Source: Lachnospiraceae bacterium UBA7093 (GTDB taxonomy: Bacteria; Bacillota; Clostridia; Lachnospirales; Lachnospiraceae). From it: 64,000 bases of DNA. A program made the translations under genes and the position numbers. This document shows, piece by piece, positions 8,689 through 17,996 of the stretch. Location of the stretch: the NCBI GenBank assembly GCA_002492465.1, contig DKYT01000064.1, forward strand, positions 3,206-67,205. Reading direction: 5' to 3'. Position 1 is the stretch's first letter. Each line of letters opens with the position of its first letter. The notes below the pieces were generated by a model, which did no database searches, was not told the origin of the DNA, and saw only the letters and a program-made list of their open reading frames with translations.

Positions 8689-10347
8689 ATGCCAGAAATT
8701 AAATTGACAAATGTAACCAAACGTTGGGGTAAATTTTTTGCGGTGGATCATTTGAATTTGGACATTGAAGACAATGCGTTTATCACATTGCTGGGACCGT
8801 CCGGCTGCGGTAAGACCACTACCCTGCGTATGATAGCGGGATTGGAAACACCTACCAGCGGACAGATTAAAATAGGGGATCGTATTGTCTTTGACAGCGA
8901 CGCGGGAATCAATATTCCGGCAAATAAAAGAAAAGTGGGATTCCTTTTTCAGAATTATGCCCTGTGGCCGAATATGACGGTATATCAGAATATATCCTTT
9001 GGGCTTAGTAACATAAAAGAAGAAATGCCTGTTTATGATTTTGAAGCGAAAAAATGTGCCGATATGATAGAAGTGCTGAAAAATCCAAAAGAAATAGCGA
9101 AAATCATAGAGGAATGCAGGGACAAAACAGGTAAGCTGGAGACGGAAAAGGTGTATCTTAAATTCATTGATACATATACCATATCCCGGTACACGGCAAA
9201 GGAGCTGTTTGCCATGGGGTTGCATGAATCCGGTGATATTGTAAAAGCGGCAAGGCAAAAAAGCAAAAGCCTGGAGCAGAATCTGGAAGCAATTAAGACT
9301 TCCCATGAGGCAAAAGGTGAAAAGCTCAATGAGGATTATGCAGTGGTAAAAGGCGGCAGGGTGGTTACAAGTGTCCGCAAATTGACCAGAGAAGAGGTAG
9401 ACCTGTCAGTAAGGCGGGTTTCCAGGATCGTTAAAATCGGTATGTTTATGGATCGTTATCCGGCCGAATTGTCCGGTGGCCAGCAGCAAAGGGTTGCCAT
9501 TGCCAGGACGCTGGCGCCGGAGCCCCAGGTGCTTTTTATGGATGAACCTTTGTCCAATTTGGATGCAAAGCTTCGGCTGGAGATGAGATATGAGCTCCAG
9601 AGACTTCATCTGGAAACCGGAAGCACTTTTGTATATGTGACCCATGACCAGATGGAAGCCATGACTTTGGCGACAAAAATCTGCCTGATCAATAACGGTG
9701 TATTACAGCAGTACGACCAGCCCCTTACCGTGTATAACCGCCCCAATAACTTGTTTGTGGCAGATTTTGTGGGGAATCCGTCCATTAATTTTATGGAAGC
9801 AAAAGGAATTCAGCGTTCTGACGGTAAACTGGAACTGGAGGTTCTTTGCGGCAGCTACAGGATTGTCTTTGAGCCCAATGAAAAATTTGACCTGAGCAGG
9901 TGGTTTGAGAAAAGAGAGGCGGAGGAGCAACGGAAGGCAAAGGAACTGGAAGCAATCAGGGAGGACAAAAAGGCGGTTGAAAAGGGCAATAAAGACGAGG
10001 CTTTCCAATATCACATTGACAAGGTGGTGGAGGATGATTTTGGCGTACATGAGGAACCTGTTATTACCAATGAAGATTTTGTCCTCGGAATTCGTCCGGA
10101 GTGTATCAAGATCAAGGATAACGGCAGCGTGGACGGAGAAATTTTCGGAGAAATGCCCACCGGTATGGAATCAACCATCAAAATTGCCGTGGGGAACTTC
10201 CTCCTGACAGGCGTTGTATTTGGAAATACTTTGTACCAGATTGGCAGTAAAAAGAAATTTGATGTTGAGGGAAAGGATATTTTACTCTTTGACCGGAAAT
10301 CCGGCAGGTGCATCAGCGCCGGCAGCGTGGAAATTTCAGCAAACTGA
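8689..10347 (+). CDS. ABC transporter ATPase (PotA/FbpC-like) with a large insertion in the helical domain
   Basis: Nucleotide-binding subunit of the importer, starting at ATG 8689 after GGAGGG. All motifs are present: Walker A GPSGCGKTT (Lys42), Q-loop Gln88 in FLFQNYALWP, signature LSGGQQQR (Ser262), Walker B LFMDEP (Asp285, Glu286), D-loop LSNLDAKLR and switch His in YVTHDQMEAM. In MalK-type ATPases the Q-loop and signature are about 53 residues apart; here it is 174, so about 120 residues are inserted (roughly residues 105-235, charged and helical, with a short YAVVKGGRVVTSVRKL strand region). The TOBE region near the C-terminus has a second insertion (about residues 405-455, Glu/Lys-rich, coiled-coil-like). 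The motifs are intact, so it should be active. Confidence 0.88.
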   Translation: MPEIKLTNVTKRWGKFFAVDHLNLDIEDNAFITLLGPSGCGKTTTLRMIAGLETPTSGQIKIGDRIVFDSDAGINIPANKRKVGFLFQNYALWPNMTVYQNISFGLSNIKEEMPVYDFEAKKCADMIEVLKNPKEIAKIIEECRDKTGKLETEKVYLKFIDTYTISRYTAKELFAMGLHESGDIVKAARQKSKSLEQNLEAIKTSHEAKGEKLNEDYAVVKGGRVVTSVRKLTREEVDLSVRRVSRIVKIGMFMDRYPAELSGGQQQRVAIARTLAPEPQVLFMDEPLSNLDAKLRLEMRYELQRLHLETGSTFVYVTHDQMEAMTLATKICLINNGVLQQYDQPLTVYNRPNNLFVADFVGNPSINFMEAKGIQRSDGKLELEVLCGSYRIVFEPNEKFDLSRWFEKREAEEQRKAKELEAIREDKKAVEKGNKDEAFQYHIDKVVEDDFGVHEEPVITNEDFVLGIRPECIKIKDNGSVDGEIFGEMPTGMESTIKIAVGNFLLTGVVFGNTLYQIGSKKKFDVEGKDILLFDRKSGRCISAGSVEISAN

Positions 10348-10453
10348 ATTGTTAAAAGCGGCGCGGCTGTAAGGGAAATAAGGCTTGAAAACAGCGAATG
10401 AATGTGCTTTAATGTTATTGGTTATTTTATCAAAGCAAAAGAGGAAGATCACA

Positions 10454-10681
10454 ATGTCACTGTTTGAAGGCATGAAAGGAAATCAATATGAAATTAAGGG
10501 CCTGTATGTGGAGGAGGGTATTACCCGCCGCCTACAGGCTCTTGGTCTGAATGACGGAACGGTTATTACCGTTTTAAACAGAAAGAAAAATGGCGCGCTG
10601 ATCATCCGTGTGCGGGGGACAAGGCTTGCCATCGGAAAGCATATCAGCCAGGGAATTGAAGTGGAGGAGAGCAAGGAATGA
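10454..10681 (+). CDS. feoA: FeoA ferrous iron transport accessory protein
   Basis: 75 residues from ATG 10454, preceded by AGAGGAAG. It is a small SH3-like FeoA protein: GLNDGTVITVLNRKKNGALIIRVRGTRLAIG is the characteristic core. FeoA binds the cytoplasmic side of FeoB and is needed for Fe(II) uptake. Its stop overlaps the FeoB start (ATGA at 10678-10681), so the two are translationally coupled. An in-frame ATG further upstream (10385) would add a non-homologous extension without a ribosome binding site. The 106 bp before it holds no recognisable Fur box. Confidence 0.9.
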   Translation: MSLFEGMKGNQYEIKGLYVEEGITRRLQALGLNDGTVITVLNRKKNGALIIRVRGTRLAIGKHISQGIEVEESKE

Positions 10682-12675
10682 GACAGGAAACCGTTCATGT
10701 TGCTTTCGTAGGCAATCCAAACTGCGGAAAAACTACTTTATTCAATGCAATTACAGGCTCCCGGCTGAAAGTGGCAAACTGGCCCGGCGTAACAGTGGAA
10801 AAAATAGAAGGGGAAGCGGAGTACGAGGATGTACACATGACGCTGGTAGATACCCCCGGTATTTATTCTCTTACTTGCTATACTATTGAGGAAAAGGTCA
10901 CCAGAAGCTGCGTCATGGATGACGATATTGAAGTGATCGTAAATGTAGTGGATGCCTCCTCGTTGGAGAGAAACCTTTATTTGACGCTGCAGCTGCTGGA
11001 GCTTGGAAAGCCGGTGGTGCTTGCCCTTAATATGATGGATATTGTGGAAGAGCGGGGGATGGAGATTGATCTGCACAGATTGCCCGAACTGCTGGGAGAT
11101 ATTCCGGTGGTGCCGGTATCCGCAGCAAAGCGAAAAGGGCTGGATATTCTGCTGCATGCAGTTATCCATCACTACGAGGAAGGTTCGAAGGGGGATGTGC
11201 TGCATTACAGTGAGAAAATCGAAGATATGATAGAGAAACTTTCGGTTATGATGCAGGCGCATTACCCAACGCATTCCTCTGTCCGCTGGCATGCCATTAA
11301 GCTTTTGGAGGACGATGAGGATGTGCGGAACGAACATCCCATACAAACGGAATATATCGTAGACCGAAGCTATGAAAAGGAGATTATACAGGCAAAATAT
11401 TCCTATATTGAACATATTGTGAAGGAAGTGCTGTTTTACAGAAAGAAAAATAAGGGCGGTACAGACAGGGCTGACCGGCTTTTAACTCATCCTGTCTGGG
11501 GCGTCCCTGTTTTCCTGTGTATTATGGCATTTGTGTTCTTCCTCACCTTTACCATAGGCGACTGGCTGAAAGGATATTTTGAGACCTTTCTGGATCTTTT
11601 TTCCGGCAGCCTTAGCGGTTTTCTGGAAAGCATCCATGCCGCCGGCTGGCTTATTTCGCTGATTGTGGACGGTATTGTTGCGGGAGTGGGAGGAATTCTT
11701 ACCTTTATCCCCAACATTGCTATTCTGTTTCTGGCGCTTGCCATTTTGGAGGACAGCGGATATATGGCAAGGGTGGCGTATGTAATGGACGGGATTATGG
11801 GAAAAGCGGGGCTTTCCGGCAAGGCGTTTTTGCCTATGATTTTGGGCTTTGGCTGCACGGTACCTGCAATTATGGCGTCCAGGGCGCTGGAAACGGAAAA
11901 GGACCGCCGTAAAACCATGATTATAACCCCTTTTATGTCCTGCTCTGCAAGGCTTCCCGTGTATGTGCTTTTTTCAGGGATGTTTTTCGGGAAGTATGCA
12001 CATATAGCGGCGTTTTCCATGTATGTGATCGGCATGGTCTGCGCCATCCTGATTGCCCGGATTATGCATGTGTGGGAGAAGGGAAAGACCAATGACAGCT
12101 TGCTCATTGAACTGCCGGAGTACAAGCGTCCCAATGGCAGAACGATTCGGATTTATGTGTGGAATAAGCTGAAGGATTACCTTTCCAAGGCAGGTACCAC
12201 AATTTTTGTTGCTTCTATTATTATATGGCTGGTTCTCAATTTTGGAATTCACGGGATGGTAACGGATCCTGCTGAAAGCTTCGGGGCAGCGCTGGGCAGG
12301 TGGCTGGAACCGGTTATGCGCCCGGCAGGGCTTGGTATGTGGCAGATCATTGTTTCCCTGATTGCAGGTATTTCAGCCAAGGAAGTAGTGGTGTCAAGTT
12401 TTTCGGTTCTGTTTGGGGTGGGAAATGCTGAAATGGCTGCAGGATTTGGTGCAGTAGCGGAAAATCTGAAAAATATCGATCCCTCCTTCGGTCCCCTAAA
12501 CGCATACTGTATGATGCTGTTTGTACTTTTATATGTGCCCTGTGCGGCGGCAATGGCAACCATACGCAAAGAAAGCGGTTCCGCCGCCTTCACCCTGAAG
12601 CTTGCCGCTTTTCAGATTTTTCTTGCATGGCTTGTCTCAACTATCGTTTTCCAGATCGGAAGCCTTATTTTGTAA
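10678..12675 (+). CDS. feoB: Ferrous iron transporter FeoB
   Basis: 665 residues. An N-terminal G-protein domain (GNPNCGKTTLFNAITG G1, VANWPGVTVEK G2, DTPG G3, NMMD G4, SAAKRKG G5) is followed by a helical GDI-like spacer and, from about residue 265, a polytopic membrane domain with the two Gate motifs. The conserved segment LGFGCTVPAIMASR carries the Cys implicated in Fe(II) passage. There is no FeoC downstream, as usual outside enterobacteria. It takes up Fe(II) under anaerobic conditions and sits directly upstream of an iron-sulfur-rich hydrogenase. Confidence 0.95.
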   Translation: MRQETVHVAFVGNPNCGKTTLFNAITGSRLKVANWPGVTVEKIEGEAEYEDVHMTLVDTPGIYSLTCYTIEEKVTRSCVMDDDIEVIVNVVDASSLERNLYLTLQLLELGKPVVLALNMMDIVEERGMEIDLHRLPELLGDIPVVPVSAAKRKGLDILLHAVIHHYEEGSKGDVLHYSEKIEDMIEKLSVMMQAHYPTHSSVRWHAIKLLEDDEDVRNEHPIQTEYIVDRSYEKEIIQAKYSYIEHIVKEVLFYRKKNKGGTDRADRLLTHPVWGVPVFLCIMAFVFFLTFTIGDWLKGYFETFLDLFSGSLSGFLESIHAAGWLISLIVDGIVAGVGGILTFIPNIAILFLALAILEDSGYMARVAYVMDGIMGKAGLSGKAFLPMILGFGCTVPAIMASRALETEKDRRKTMIITPFMSCSARLPVYVLFSGMFFGKYAHIAAFSMYVIGMVCAILIARIMHVWEKGKTNDSLLIELPEYKRPNGRTIRIYVWNKLKDYLSKAGTTIFVASIIIWLVLNFGIHGMVTDPAESFGAALGRWLEPVMRPAGLGMWQIIVSLIAGISAKEVVVSSFSVLFGVGNAEMAAGFGAVAENLKNIDPSFGPLNAYCMMLFVLLYVPCAAAMATIRKESGSAAFTLKLAAFQIFLAWLVSTIVFQIGSLIL

Positions 12676-12696
12676 AATGGATTTATACCTTGATTT

Positions 12697-12744
12697 CCTT
12701 GCAGGTTTGTGTAAAAATATACAGGTAAAACCTGCAGGGATTTT
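12697..12744 (+). terminator. Hairpin after feoB, probable terminator
   Basis: CCTTGCAGGTTT (12697-12708) pairs with AAACCTGCAGGG (12728-12739) over 12 positions with one G-T pair; the loop is 19 bases and ATTTT follows. The long loop and short T run make it a moderate terminator. A second, shorter dyad (CGGACACC 12757-12764 with GGCGTCCG 12774-12781) lies between it and the hydrogenase gene. Confidence 0.5.
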
Positions 12745-12805
12745 GTGCTGAACGAACGGACACCTTAAGAGGAGGCGTCCGCTGTTTGAAAGAAAGGTTA
12801 AAAAT

Positions 12806-14290
12806 ATGAGAGGAATAGATACTCAGGTTCGTAAAAACAGAAGGCGCATCTTTAAAGAAGTTGCAAATCTTGCCTATACTTCCCAGAATTTAAAGGATGA
12901 TATTGAAGCGCTGCCTTATAAGATCGTTGATTATGACGAGTCGGAATATGAGAGCATATACAGGGAACGGGCGATTGTAAGAGAGCGGATCCGCCTTGCT
13001 ATGGGCTTATCCCTGCGTCCGGAGAACGTGCCGGTGCATCTGACCCAGGGACTTGAGGAGAGTAACATTGACGAGAAATATTATGAGCCGCCGCTGATGC
13101 AGGTGATTCCATCTGCATGTAACGCCTGTCCTGAAAACAGATATGAAGTGACGAATAAATGTATGGGCTGTGTGGCGCATCCCTGCCGGGAAGTGTGTCC
13201 CAGAGGCGCCATCAGTATGGTGGGCGGGCATTCCGTGATCGATCAGGAGAAATGCATTAAATGTGGTAAATGCAAATCGGTATGTCCCTATGATGCGATT
13301 TCCCATCAAACCCGCCCCTGCCTGGATCATTGCGGTGTCAATGCCATTAAAAGCGACAAGAAAGGACGCGCTTACATCGATACGGAGTTATGTGTTTCCT
13401 GCGGACAATGCATGGTGAGCTGTCCCTTTGGAGCCATTGCAGATAAATCACAGATCTTTCAGTTGATACGCGCCATGCAGTCGGGAAGGAAGATTATTGC
13501 ACAGGTAGCACCCGCCTTTGTAGGGCAGTTTGGCAAGGAGGCAACGCCGGATAAGATTAAGGCGGCATTAAAAGAGCTTGGCTTTTATGACGTATATGAG
13601 ACGGCAATCGGCGCAGATATGGGCGCTATGGCGGAAGCGGAGCACTATGTGGAAGAGGTGGCAACCGGAAAGCTTCCCTTCCTTTTGACCTCCTGTTGTC
13701 CTTCCTGGTCGGTTCTTGCCAAAAAGTTTTTCCCGGAAACCATAGACAAAATTTCCAATGCTTTAACGCCTATGGTTGCCACTGCAAGGAAAATTAAGGA
13801 AGATCATCCGGATGCCAGTGTGGTGTTTATCGGTCCCTGCGCTTCCAAAAAGCTGGAGGCGTCCCGAAGAACCATACGCTCCGATGTGGATTTTGTGATT
13901 ACCTTTGAGGAACTTGCCGGGATGTTTGAGGCAAAGGGCTTGCTGCCGGGGGCGGTATCTTCCGAGGATAAAATGAACGACGCTACCGGCGCCGGAAGAG
14001 GTTATGGCGTTGCCGGCGGTGTGGCAAACGCCATTGAAGAGTGTATCAGGGAATACTATCCGGATGTGGATGTGAATATTGAACATGCCGAGAGCCTGAC
14101 GGAATGTAAAAAAATACTGATGCTTGCCAAGGCGGGGAAGAAAAACGGCTGTCTGATTGAGGGAATGGCATGTCCCGGAGGCTGTGTGGCGGGAGCGGGC
14201 ACCAACATCCCCATTCCCCAGGCAATGAAAGAGGTTGCAGGCTTTAAGGCACAGGCTGACAGAAAAATACCGGATATGGAAGCGGAATAA
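12806..14290 (+). CDS. [FeFe] hydrogenase, monomeric, probably group B
   Basis: 494 residues. After an N-terminal helical region come ferredoxin-like clusters (a Cys-rich segment around residues 107-135, then CIKCGKCKSVCPYDAI and CVSCGQCMVSCPFGAI), followed by the H-cluster domain. The three H-cluster signatures are TSCCPSW (about residue 295), FIGPCASKK (about 342) and EGMACPGGC (about 452), supplying the four cysteines that hold the catalytic cluster. The length and lack of NADH-binding partner genes suggest a stand-alone ferredoxin-linked or sensory enzyme of the group B type. The maturases HydEFG are not in the window. Start at ATG 12806 with a weak AAAGG. Confidence 0.85.
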   Translation: MRGIDTQVRKNRRRIFKEVANLAYTSQNLKDDIEALPYKIVDYDESEYESIYRERAIVRERIRLAMGLSLRPENVPVHLTQGLEESNIDEKYYEPPLMQVIPSACNACPENRYEVTNKCMGCVAHPCREVCPRGAISMVGGHSVIDQEKCIKCGKCKSVCPYDAISHQTRPCLDHCGVNAIKSDKKGRAYIDTELCVSCGQCMVSCPFGAIADKSQIFQLIRAMQSGRKIIAQVAPAFVGQFGKEATPDKIKAALKELGFYDVYETAIGADMGAMAEAEHYVEEVATGKLPFLLTSCCPSWSVLAKKFFPETIDKISNALTPMVATARKIKEDHPDASVVFIGPCASKKLEASRRTIRSDVDFVITFEELAGMFEAKGLLPGAVSSEDKMNDATGAGRGYGVAGGVANAIEECIREYYPDVDVNIEHAESLTECKKILMLAKAGKKNGCLIEGMACPGGCVAGAGTNIPIPQAMKEVAGFKAQADRKIPDMEAE

Positions 14291-14309
14291 GAAAGGAAAG
14301 CGCGTTAAA

Positions 14310-15773
14310 ATGACGAAAATAAGAACAAGATTTGCACCCAGCCCCACTGGGCGTATGCATGTGGGAAACCTGCGGACAGCTCTTTATGCGTATTTGATTG
14401 CCAAGCATGAGGGCGGGGAGTTTATACTGAGAATAGAGGACACGGATCAGGAGCGCTATGTGGAGGGAGCGGTTGACATTATTTACCGCACCCTTTCGAA
14501 AACAGGTCTGATCCATGACGAAGGACCGGACAAGGACGGCGGCGTAGGTCCTTATGTACAGTCCGAAAGGCAGAAAGCGGGAATTTATCTGGAATATGCA
14601 AAAAAGTTGATTGAAAAAGGCGAAGCCTATTATTGCTTTTGCGATAAGGAGCGTCTTGCCGAATTAAAAACACAGATCGTTGAGGGCAAGGAGATCACAG
14701 TGTATGATAAGCATTGTCTTTCCCTTTCCCCGGAAGAGGTGGAAGAGAAGCTGAAGGCGGGAATTCCCTATGTAATCAGGCAAAACAACCCCACGGAAGG
14801 AACTACCACCTTTCACGATGAAATATACGGGGATATTTCAGTGGACAATTCCCAGTTAGACGATATGATTCTGATTAAGTCCGATGGTTATCCTACCTAT
14901 AACTTTGCAAATGTGGTGGACGATCATCTGATGGGCATTACCCATGTGGTAAGAGGAAACGAGTATCTTTCTTCATCTCCCAAGTACAATCGCCTCTATG
15001 AGGCTTTCGGGTGGGAAGTTCCGGTATACGTCCATTGTCCTTTGATCACAGACGAAGAGCACCATAAGCTGAGCAAACGCTGCGGACATTCCTCTTACGA
15101 GGATTTGATTGAACAGGGCTTTTTGACGGAAGCTGTGGTAAATTTTGTGGCGCTGCTGGGATGGAGTCCGGCTGAAAGCAATGAGGAGATTTTCTCCCTG
15201 GAAGAGCTTGCAAAGATCTTTGATTATCATCATATGTCCAAGTCCCCTGCAGTGTTTGACTATACAAAGCTAAAGTGGATGAACGGCGAATATATGAAGG
15301 CGATGGACGACGCCCTTTTTTATGAAAAAGCGGAGCCGTATTTAAAGCAGGCGATTACCAGAAAAATGGATCTTCATAAGATTGCATCCATGGTCAAGAC
15401 GAGAATCGAAATTTTCCCGGATATTCCGGATATGGTTGATTTCCTTCAGGAATTGCCGGAATATGATCCGTCCATGTATGAGCACAAAAAAATGAAGACA
15501 ACCAAAGCCTCTTCCCTGGAGGTGTTAAAGGAATTGCTTCCCCTGTTAGAGAAACAGGAAGATTACTCTAATGACGGGCTTTACAAAACGCTGGTCTCCT
15601 ATGCCGAGGAAAAAGGGTGCAAAAACGGTTATGTACTTTGGCCGGTGAGAACGGCGGTTTCCGGCAGGCAGATGACGCCGGCGGGAGCAACGGAGATCAT
15701 GGAGCTTCTGGGAAAAGAAGAATCCATTGCAAGAATAAAGAAAGGCATTGAACTGCTTGAACAAAATCAGTAA
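14310..15773 (+). CDS. gltX: Glutamyl-tRNA synthetase
   Basis: 487 residues from ATG 14310, preceded by AAAGGAAAG. Class I signature HVGN (HIGH equivalent) is in RFAPSPTGRMHVGNLRTAL, and KLSKR (KMSKS equivalent) is in the middle, followed by the helical anticodon-binding part. It charges tRNA-Glu. YYCFCDKERL is the typical region before the acceptor-binding domain. An in-frame ATG at 14235 lies inside the hydrogenase gene and is not likely to be used. The helicase gene overlaps its end. Confidence 0.95.
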   Translation: MTKIRTRFAPSPTGRMHVGNLRTALYAYLIAKHEGGEFILRIEDTDQERYVEGAVDIIYRTLSKTGLIHDEGPDKDGGVGPYVQSERQKAGIYLEYAKKLIEKGEAYYCFCDKERLAELKTQIVEGKEITVYDKHCLSLSPEEVEEKLKAGIPYVIRQNNPTEGTTTFHDEIYGDISVDNSQLDDMILIKSDGYPTYNFANVVDDHLMGITHVVRGNEYLSSSPKYNRLYEAFGWEVPVYVHCPLITDEEHHKLSKRCGHSSYEDLIEQGFLTEAVVNFVALLGWSPAESNEEIFSLEELAKIFDYHHMSKSPAVFDYTKLKWMNGEYMKAMDDALFYEKAEPYLKQAITRKMDLHKIASMVKTRIEIFPDIPDMVDFLQELPEYDPSMYEHKKMKTTKASSLEVLKELLPLLEKQEDYSNDGLYKTLVSYAEEKGCKNGYVLWPVRTAVSGRQMTPAGATEIMELLGKEESIARIKKGIELLEQNQ

Positions 15774-17574
15774 ATCACAGGAACAGGCGATTGTTCATTT
15801 GGCGGGACCGGCACAGCTGATTGCCGGTCCCGGCAGTGGAAAAACGTTTACCATTATTCAACGTATCTTATATCTCATTCAACATCATCACATCAAACCG
15901 GATCAGATTCTGGTCATTACCTACACCAAAGCGGCAGCAAAAGAAATGAAAGAGCGGTATGAAAGGGAACAGGCGGCGGATTGCAAGGGAAATGTTCATT
16001 TTGGAACGTTTCACAGTCTTTGCTATTCTGTTTTAAGGCAATCCGGTTTCCCATGTTCTCTGATCAGAGAGCAGGACAGGAGAAAACTTCTGCAAACGAT
16101 TTTAGGCAACAGAGGTCTTTCAGAGAAAGGTACCTATGATGGAATTACTCATCTCTGGAACAGGATAAGCCGTTTGAAGAATATGCCGGAAAAAGACTGG
16201 GAGGCGGATGGCGCATCGGACACAGTGTTTTCTTACGGAGAGCTGCTCCAGATCAAAGAGGAGTATGACCGTTATTTGAGGGAACAGGGGATGGTGGATT
16301 TTGAGGATATGACGGGGGAATGTTTAAGGCTTTTGAAAAGCTCGGAGGCGCTGCTTGACCGATATCGGCGAAAATTCCTCTATATTCTGGTAGACGAATT
16401 TCAGGATATCAATGGGGTGCAGTATGAAATTTTGAAGCTGTTAGCACATCCTTTTTATCATTTGATGGCGGTAGGAGACGACGACCAGGCGATTTACGGA
16501 TTTCGGGGAGCGTCGCCGGGGATTATGAAACAGTTTGCAGAAGATTTTAAAGAGGGAAAACAGATATGGCTGACGGAAAATTATCGCAGCGGTTCTGAAA
16601 TTGTAAATTTGGCAAAGCAGATGATTTCCCGAAATGAAAACCGCTTTGAGAAGGAATTTTATACGGTAAAAAAAGGGGGAAGGGTGGTATCCGCCTGCTT
16701 TGACACGCGGAGGGAAGAGGAGCGGCAGCTGATTTCGCTGCTTTCTGCCCTGGATACAGTCCAGGCAGTCCAAACGGCAGTGATTTTAAGAACCAACAGA
16801 GAAGTGATACAGTACGCGGAGCTGTTTCAAAACGCGGGTATTGTTCTGCAGGGAAGATATGGGGCGAAAACAGATGCTCTTCATAGCTTTATCATAGAGG
16901 ATATGAAGGCTTTTTTAGCTTTTTTGTACGAAGGGAAAAAACGAAAGGATTTTATCTGTTTTATGAATAAGCCAAATCGATTTCTTGCCAGGGCGGCGCT
17001 TCCTTCCTCCAGCGTAAAGGAATGGGAACTGGAAAACTACTATGCCAAAAATCCTCCCATGATCTCGGAAATCCGGCAGCTTTTCCGGCAGCTTTCAATG
17101 GCACAGGGACTTTCCCCGTTTCTTTCGCTTTCCCTGTTCCGGAAAACCCTGGGATATGACCGGTATCTGAAAGAAAAGGCGAAGGACCACAGGGAATATG
17201 AAATGCTGATGAGGCAATCGGACCGGGTACAGAATTGGTTTAAAGATTATCATGGACAGACTTCCGTCAGAGAATTTGCGGACAGTTGGATGCAGCAAAG
17301 GGAGGAAGAAGAACCCCAGGCAGAGAATACCGGAATTCATATTTTGACAATGCACGGCGCCAAAGGGCTGGAGTTTGACCGGGTGTTTCTTCCGGATGTA
17401 AATGAGGGAATTATTCCTGGAAAAGAGTGCATTACAAAGGAAGCGCTGGAGGAAGAAAGAAGGCTCCTGTATGTTGCCATAACAAGAGCCAGAAATGAAC
17501 TGTATCTTTATTATACCAAAGAGCGGGGAAGAAAGCTGTCCCCTTTTCTGAAAGGGCTTATTCCTGATCCATAA
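15757..17574 (+). CDS. UvrD/PcrA-family superfamily 1 DNA helicase
   Basis: About 605 residues, shorter than typical PcrA (about 730). Motifs in order: Q-motif SKSQEQAI, Walker A AGPGSGKT, Ia TYTKAAAKEMKER, II VDEFQD, III GDDDQAIYGFRGA, IV LTENYRS, V MHGAKGLEFDRVF, VI LLYVAITRAR. All are intact. There is no ATG near the start; TTG 15757 or TTG 15748, both inside gltX, are candidates, and 15757 has better spacing from AAAGG at 15741-15745. Its 3' end overlaps the convergent DUF1292 gene by 17 bp. A role in repair or recombination is likely; it may be a PcrA paralogue. Confidence 0.85.
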   Translation: MNKISKSQEQAIVHLAGPAQLIAGPGSGKTFTIIQRILYLIQHHHIKPDQILVITYTKAAAKEMKERYEREQAADCKGNVHFGTFHSLCYSVLRQSGFPCSLIREQDRRKLLQTILGNRGLSEKGTYDGITHLWNRISRLKNMPEKDWEADGASDTVFSYGELLQIKEEYDRYLREQGMVDFEDMTGECLRLLKSSEALLDRYRRKFLYILVDEFQDINGVQYEILKLLAHPFYHLMAVGDDDQAIYGFRGASPGIMKQFAEDFKEGKQIWLTENYRSGSEIVNLAKQMISRNENRFEKEFYTVKKGGRVVSACFDTRREEERQLISLLSALDTVQAVQTAVILRTNREVIQYAELFQNAGIVLQGRYGAKTDALHSFIIEDMKAFLAFLYEGKKRKDFICFMNKPNRFLARAALPSSSVKEWELENYYAKNPPMISEIRQLFRQLSMAQGLSPFLSLSLFRKTLGYDRYLKEKAKDHREYEMLMRQSDRVQNWFKDYHGQTSVREFADSWMQQREEEEPQAENTGIHILTMHGAKGLEFDRVFLPDVNEGIIPGKECITKEALEEERRLLYVAITRARNELYLYYTKERGRKLSPFLKGLIPDP

Positions 17575-17914
17575 GCTCGTCAAATTCTACCTGATCAAGA
17601 TATTCGTCAAAGGCGTCGGATACGATCTCGTATTCCTCGTCATCCTCAATATATTCCAGTTTCGGTTCCTCATTGGGATCCGCCTCGTTTTCAGAATAAC
17701 GGTAAAACCATACGATACCGTCGTGATTTTCACCATCTTCTTCTAAGGGCAGCAAAACAATGTAATCCTGTTCTTTGACTGTGAGTATGGTCACTACGGC
17801 GCAGGTTACGCTGGTTCCGTCCATGAGGTCGAGGGTGACGGTCATTTCTTCGTCATTGCCCTGGGACTGATCGAAAGAAGGGTTTGCAGGGTCTTCGTTT
17901 GTATGTTTGCTCAT
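17558..17914 (-). CDS. DUF1292 protein (YrzB-like)
   Basis: 118 residues, very acidic (many Asp and Glu). It contains the DUF1292 pattern: TVTLDLMDGTSVTCAVVTILTV, then YIVLLPLEED and the C-terminal EYEIVSDAFDEYLDQVEFDEL. The function is unknown. In many Firmicutes the family lies near the ruvX/ireB genes, but here it is alone, transcribed towards the helicase and overlapping its last 17 bp. The start ATG is 17914, with a GGAGA-type site upstream on the - strand. Confidence 0.8.
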   Translation of the reverse strand: MSKHTNEDPANPSFDQSQGNDEEMTVTLDLMDGTSVTCAVVTILTVKEQDYIVLLPLEEDGENHDGIVWFYRYSENEADPNEEPKLEYIEDDEEYEIVSDAFDEYLDQVEFDELMDQE

Positions 17915-17996
17915 AAATTCTCCTTTTGCAATCTGGGTTAATAGATAACTTTATTTTACTAGCAGCAGGCATTCTGTGCAAGATGCAGATGATTTT

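Noticed and set aside
10348..10453. Possible Fur box or riboswitch before feoA
   Set aside because: No GATAATGATTATC-like dyad and no long conserved-looking structure could be seen in these 106 bp.
15748..15756. TTG 15748 as helicase start
   Set aside because: It is only 2 bp after AAAGG; TTG 15757 has better spacing, though the difference is three residues and not certain.
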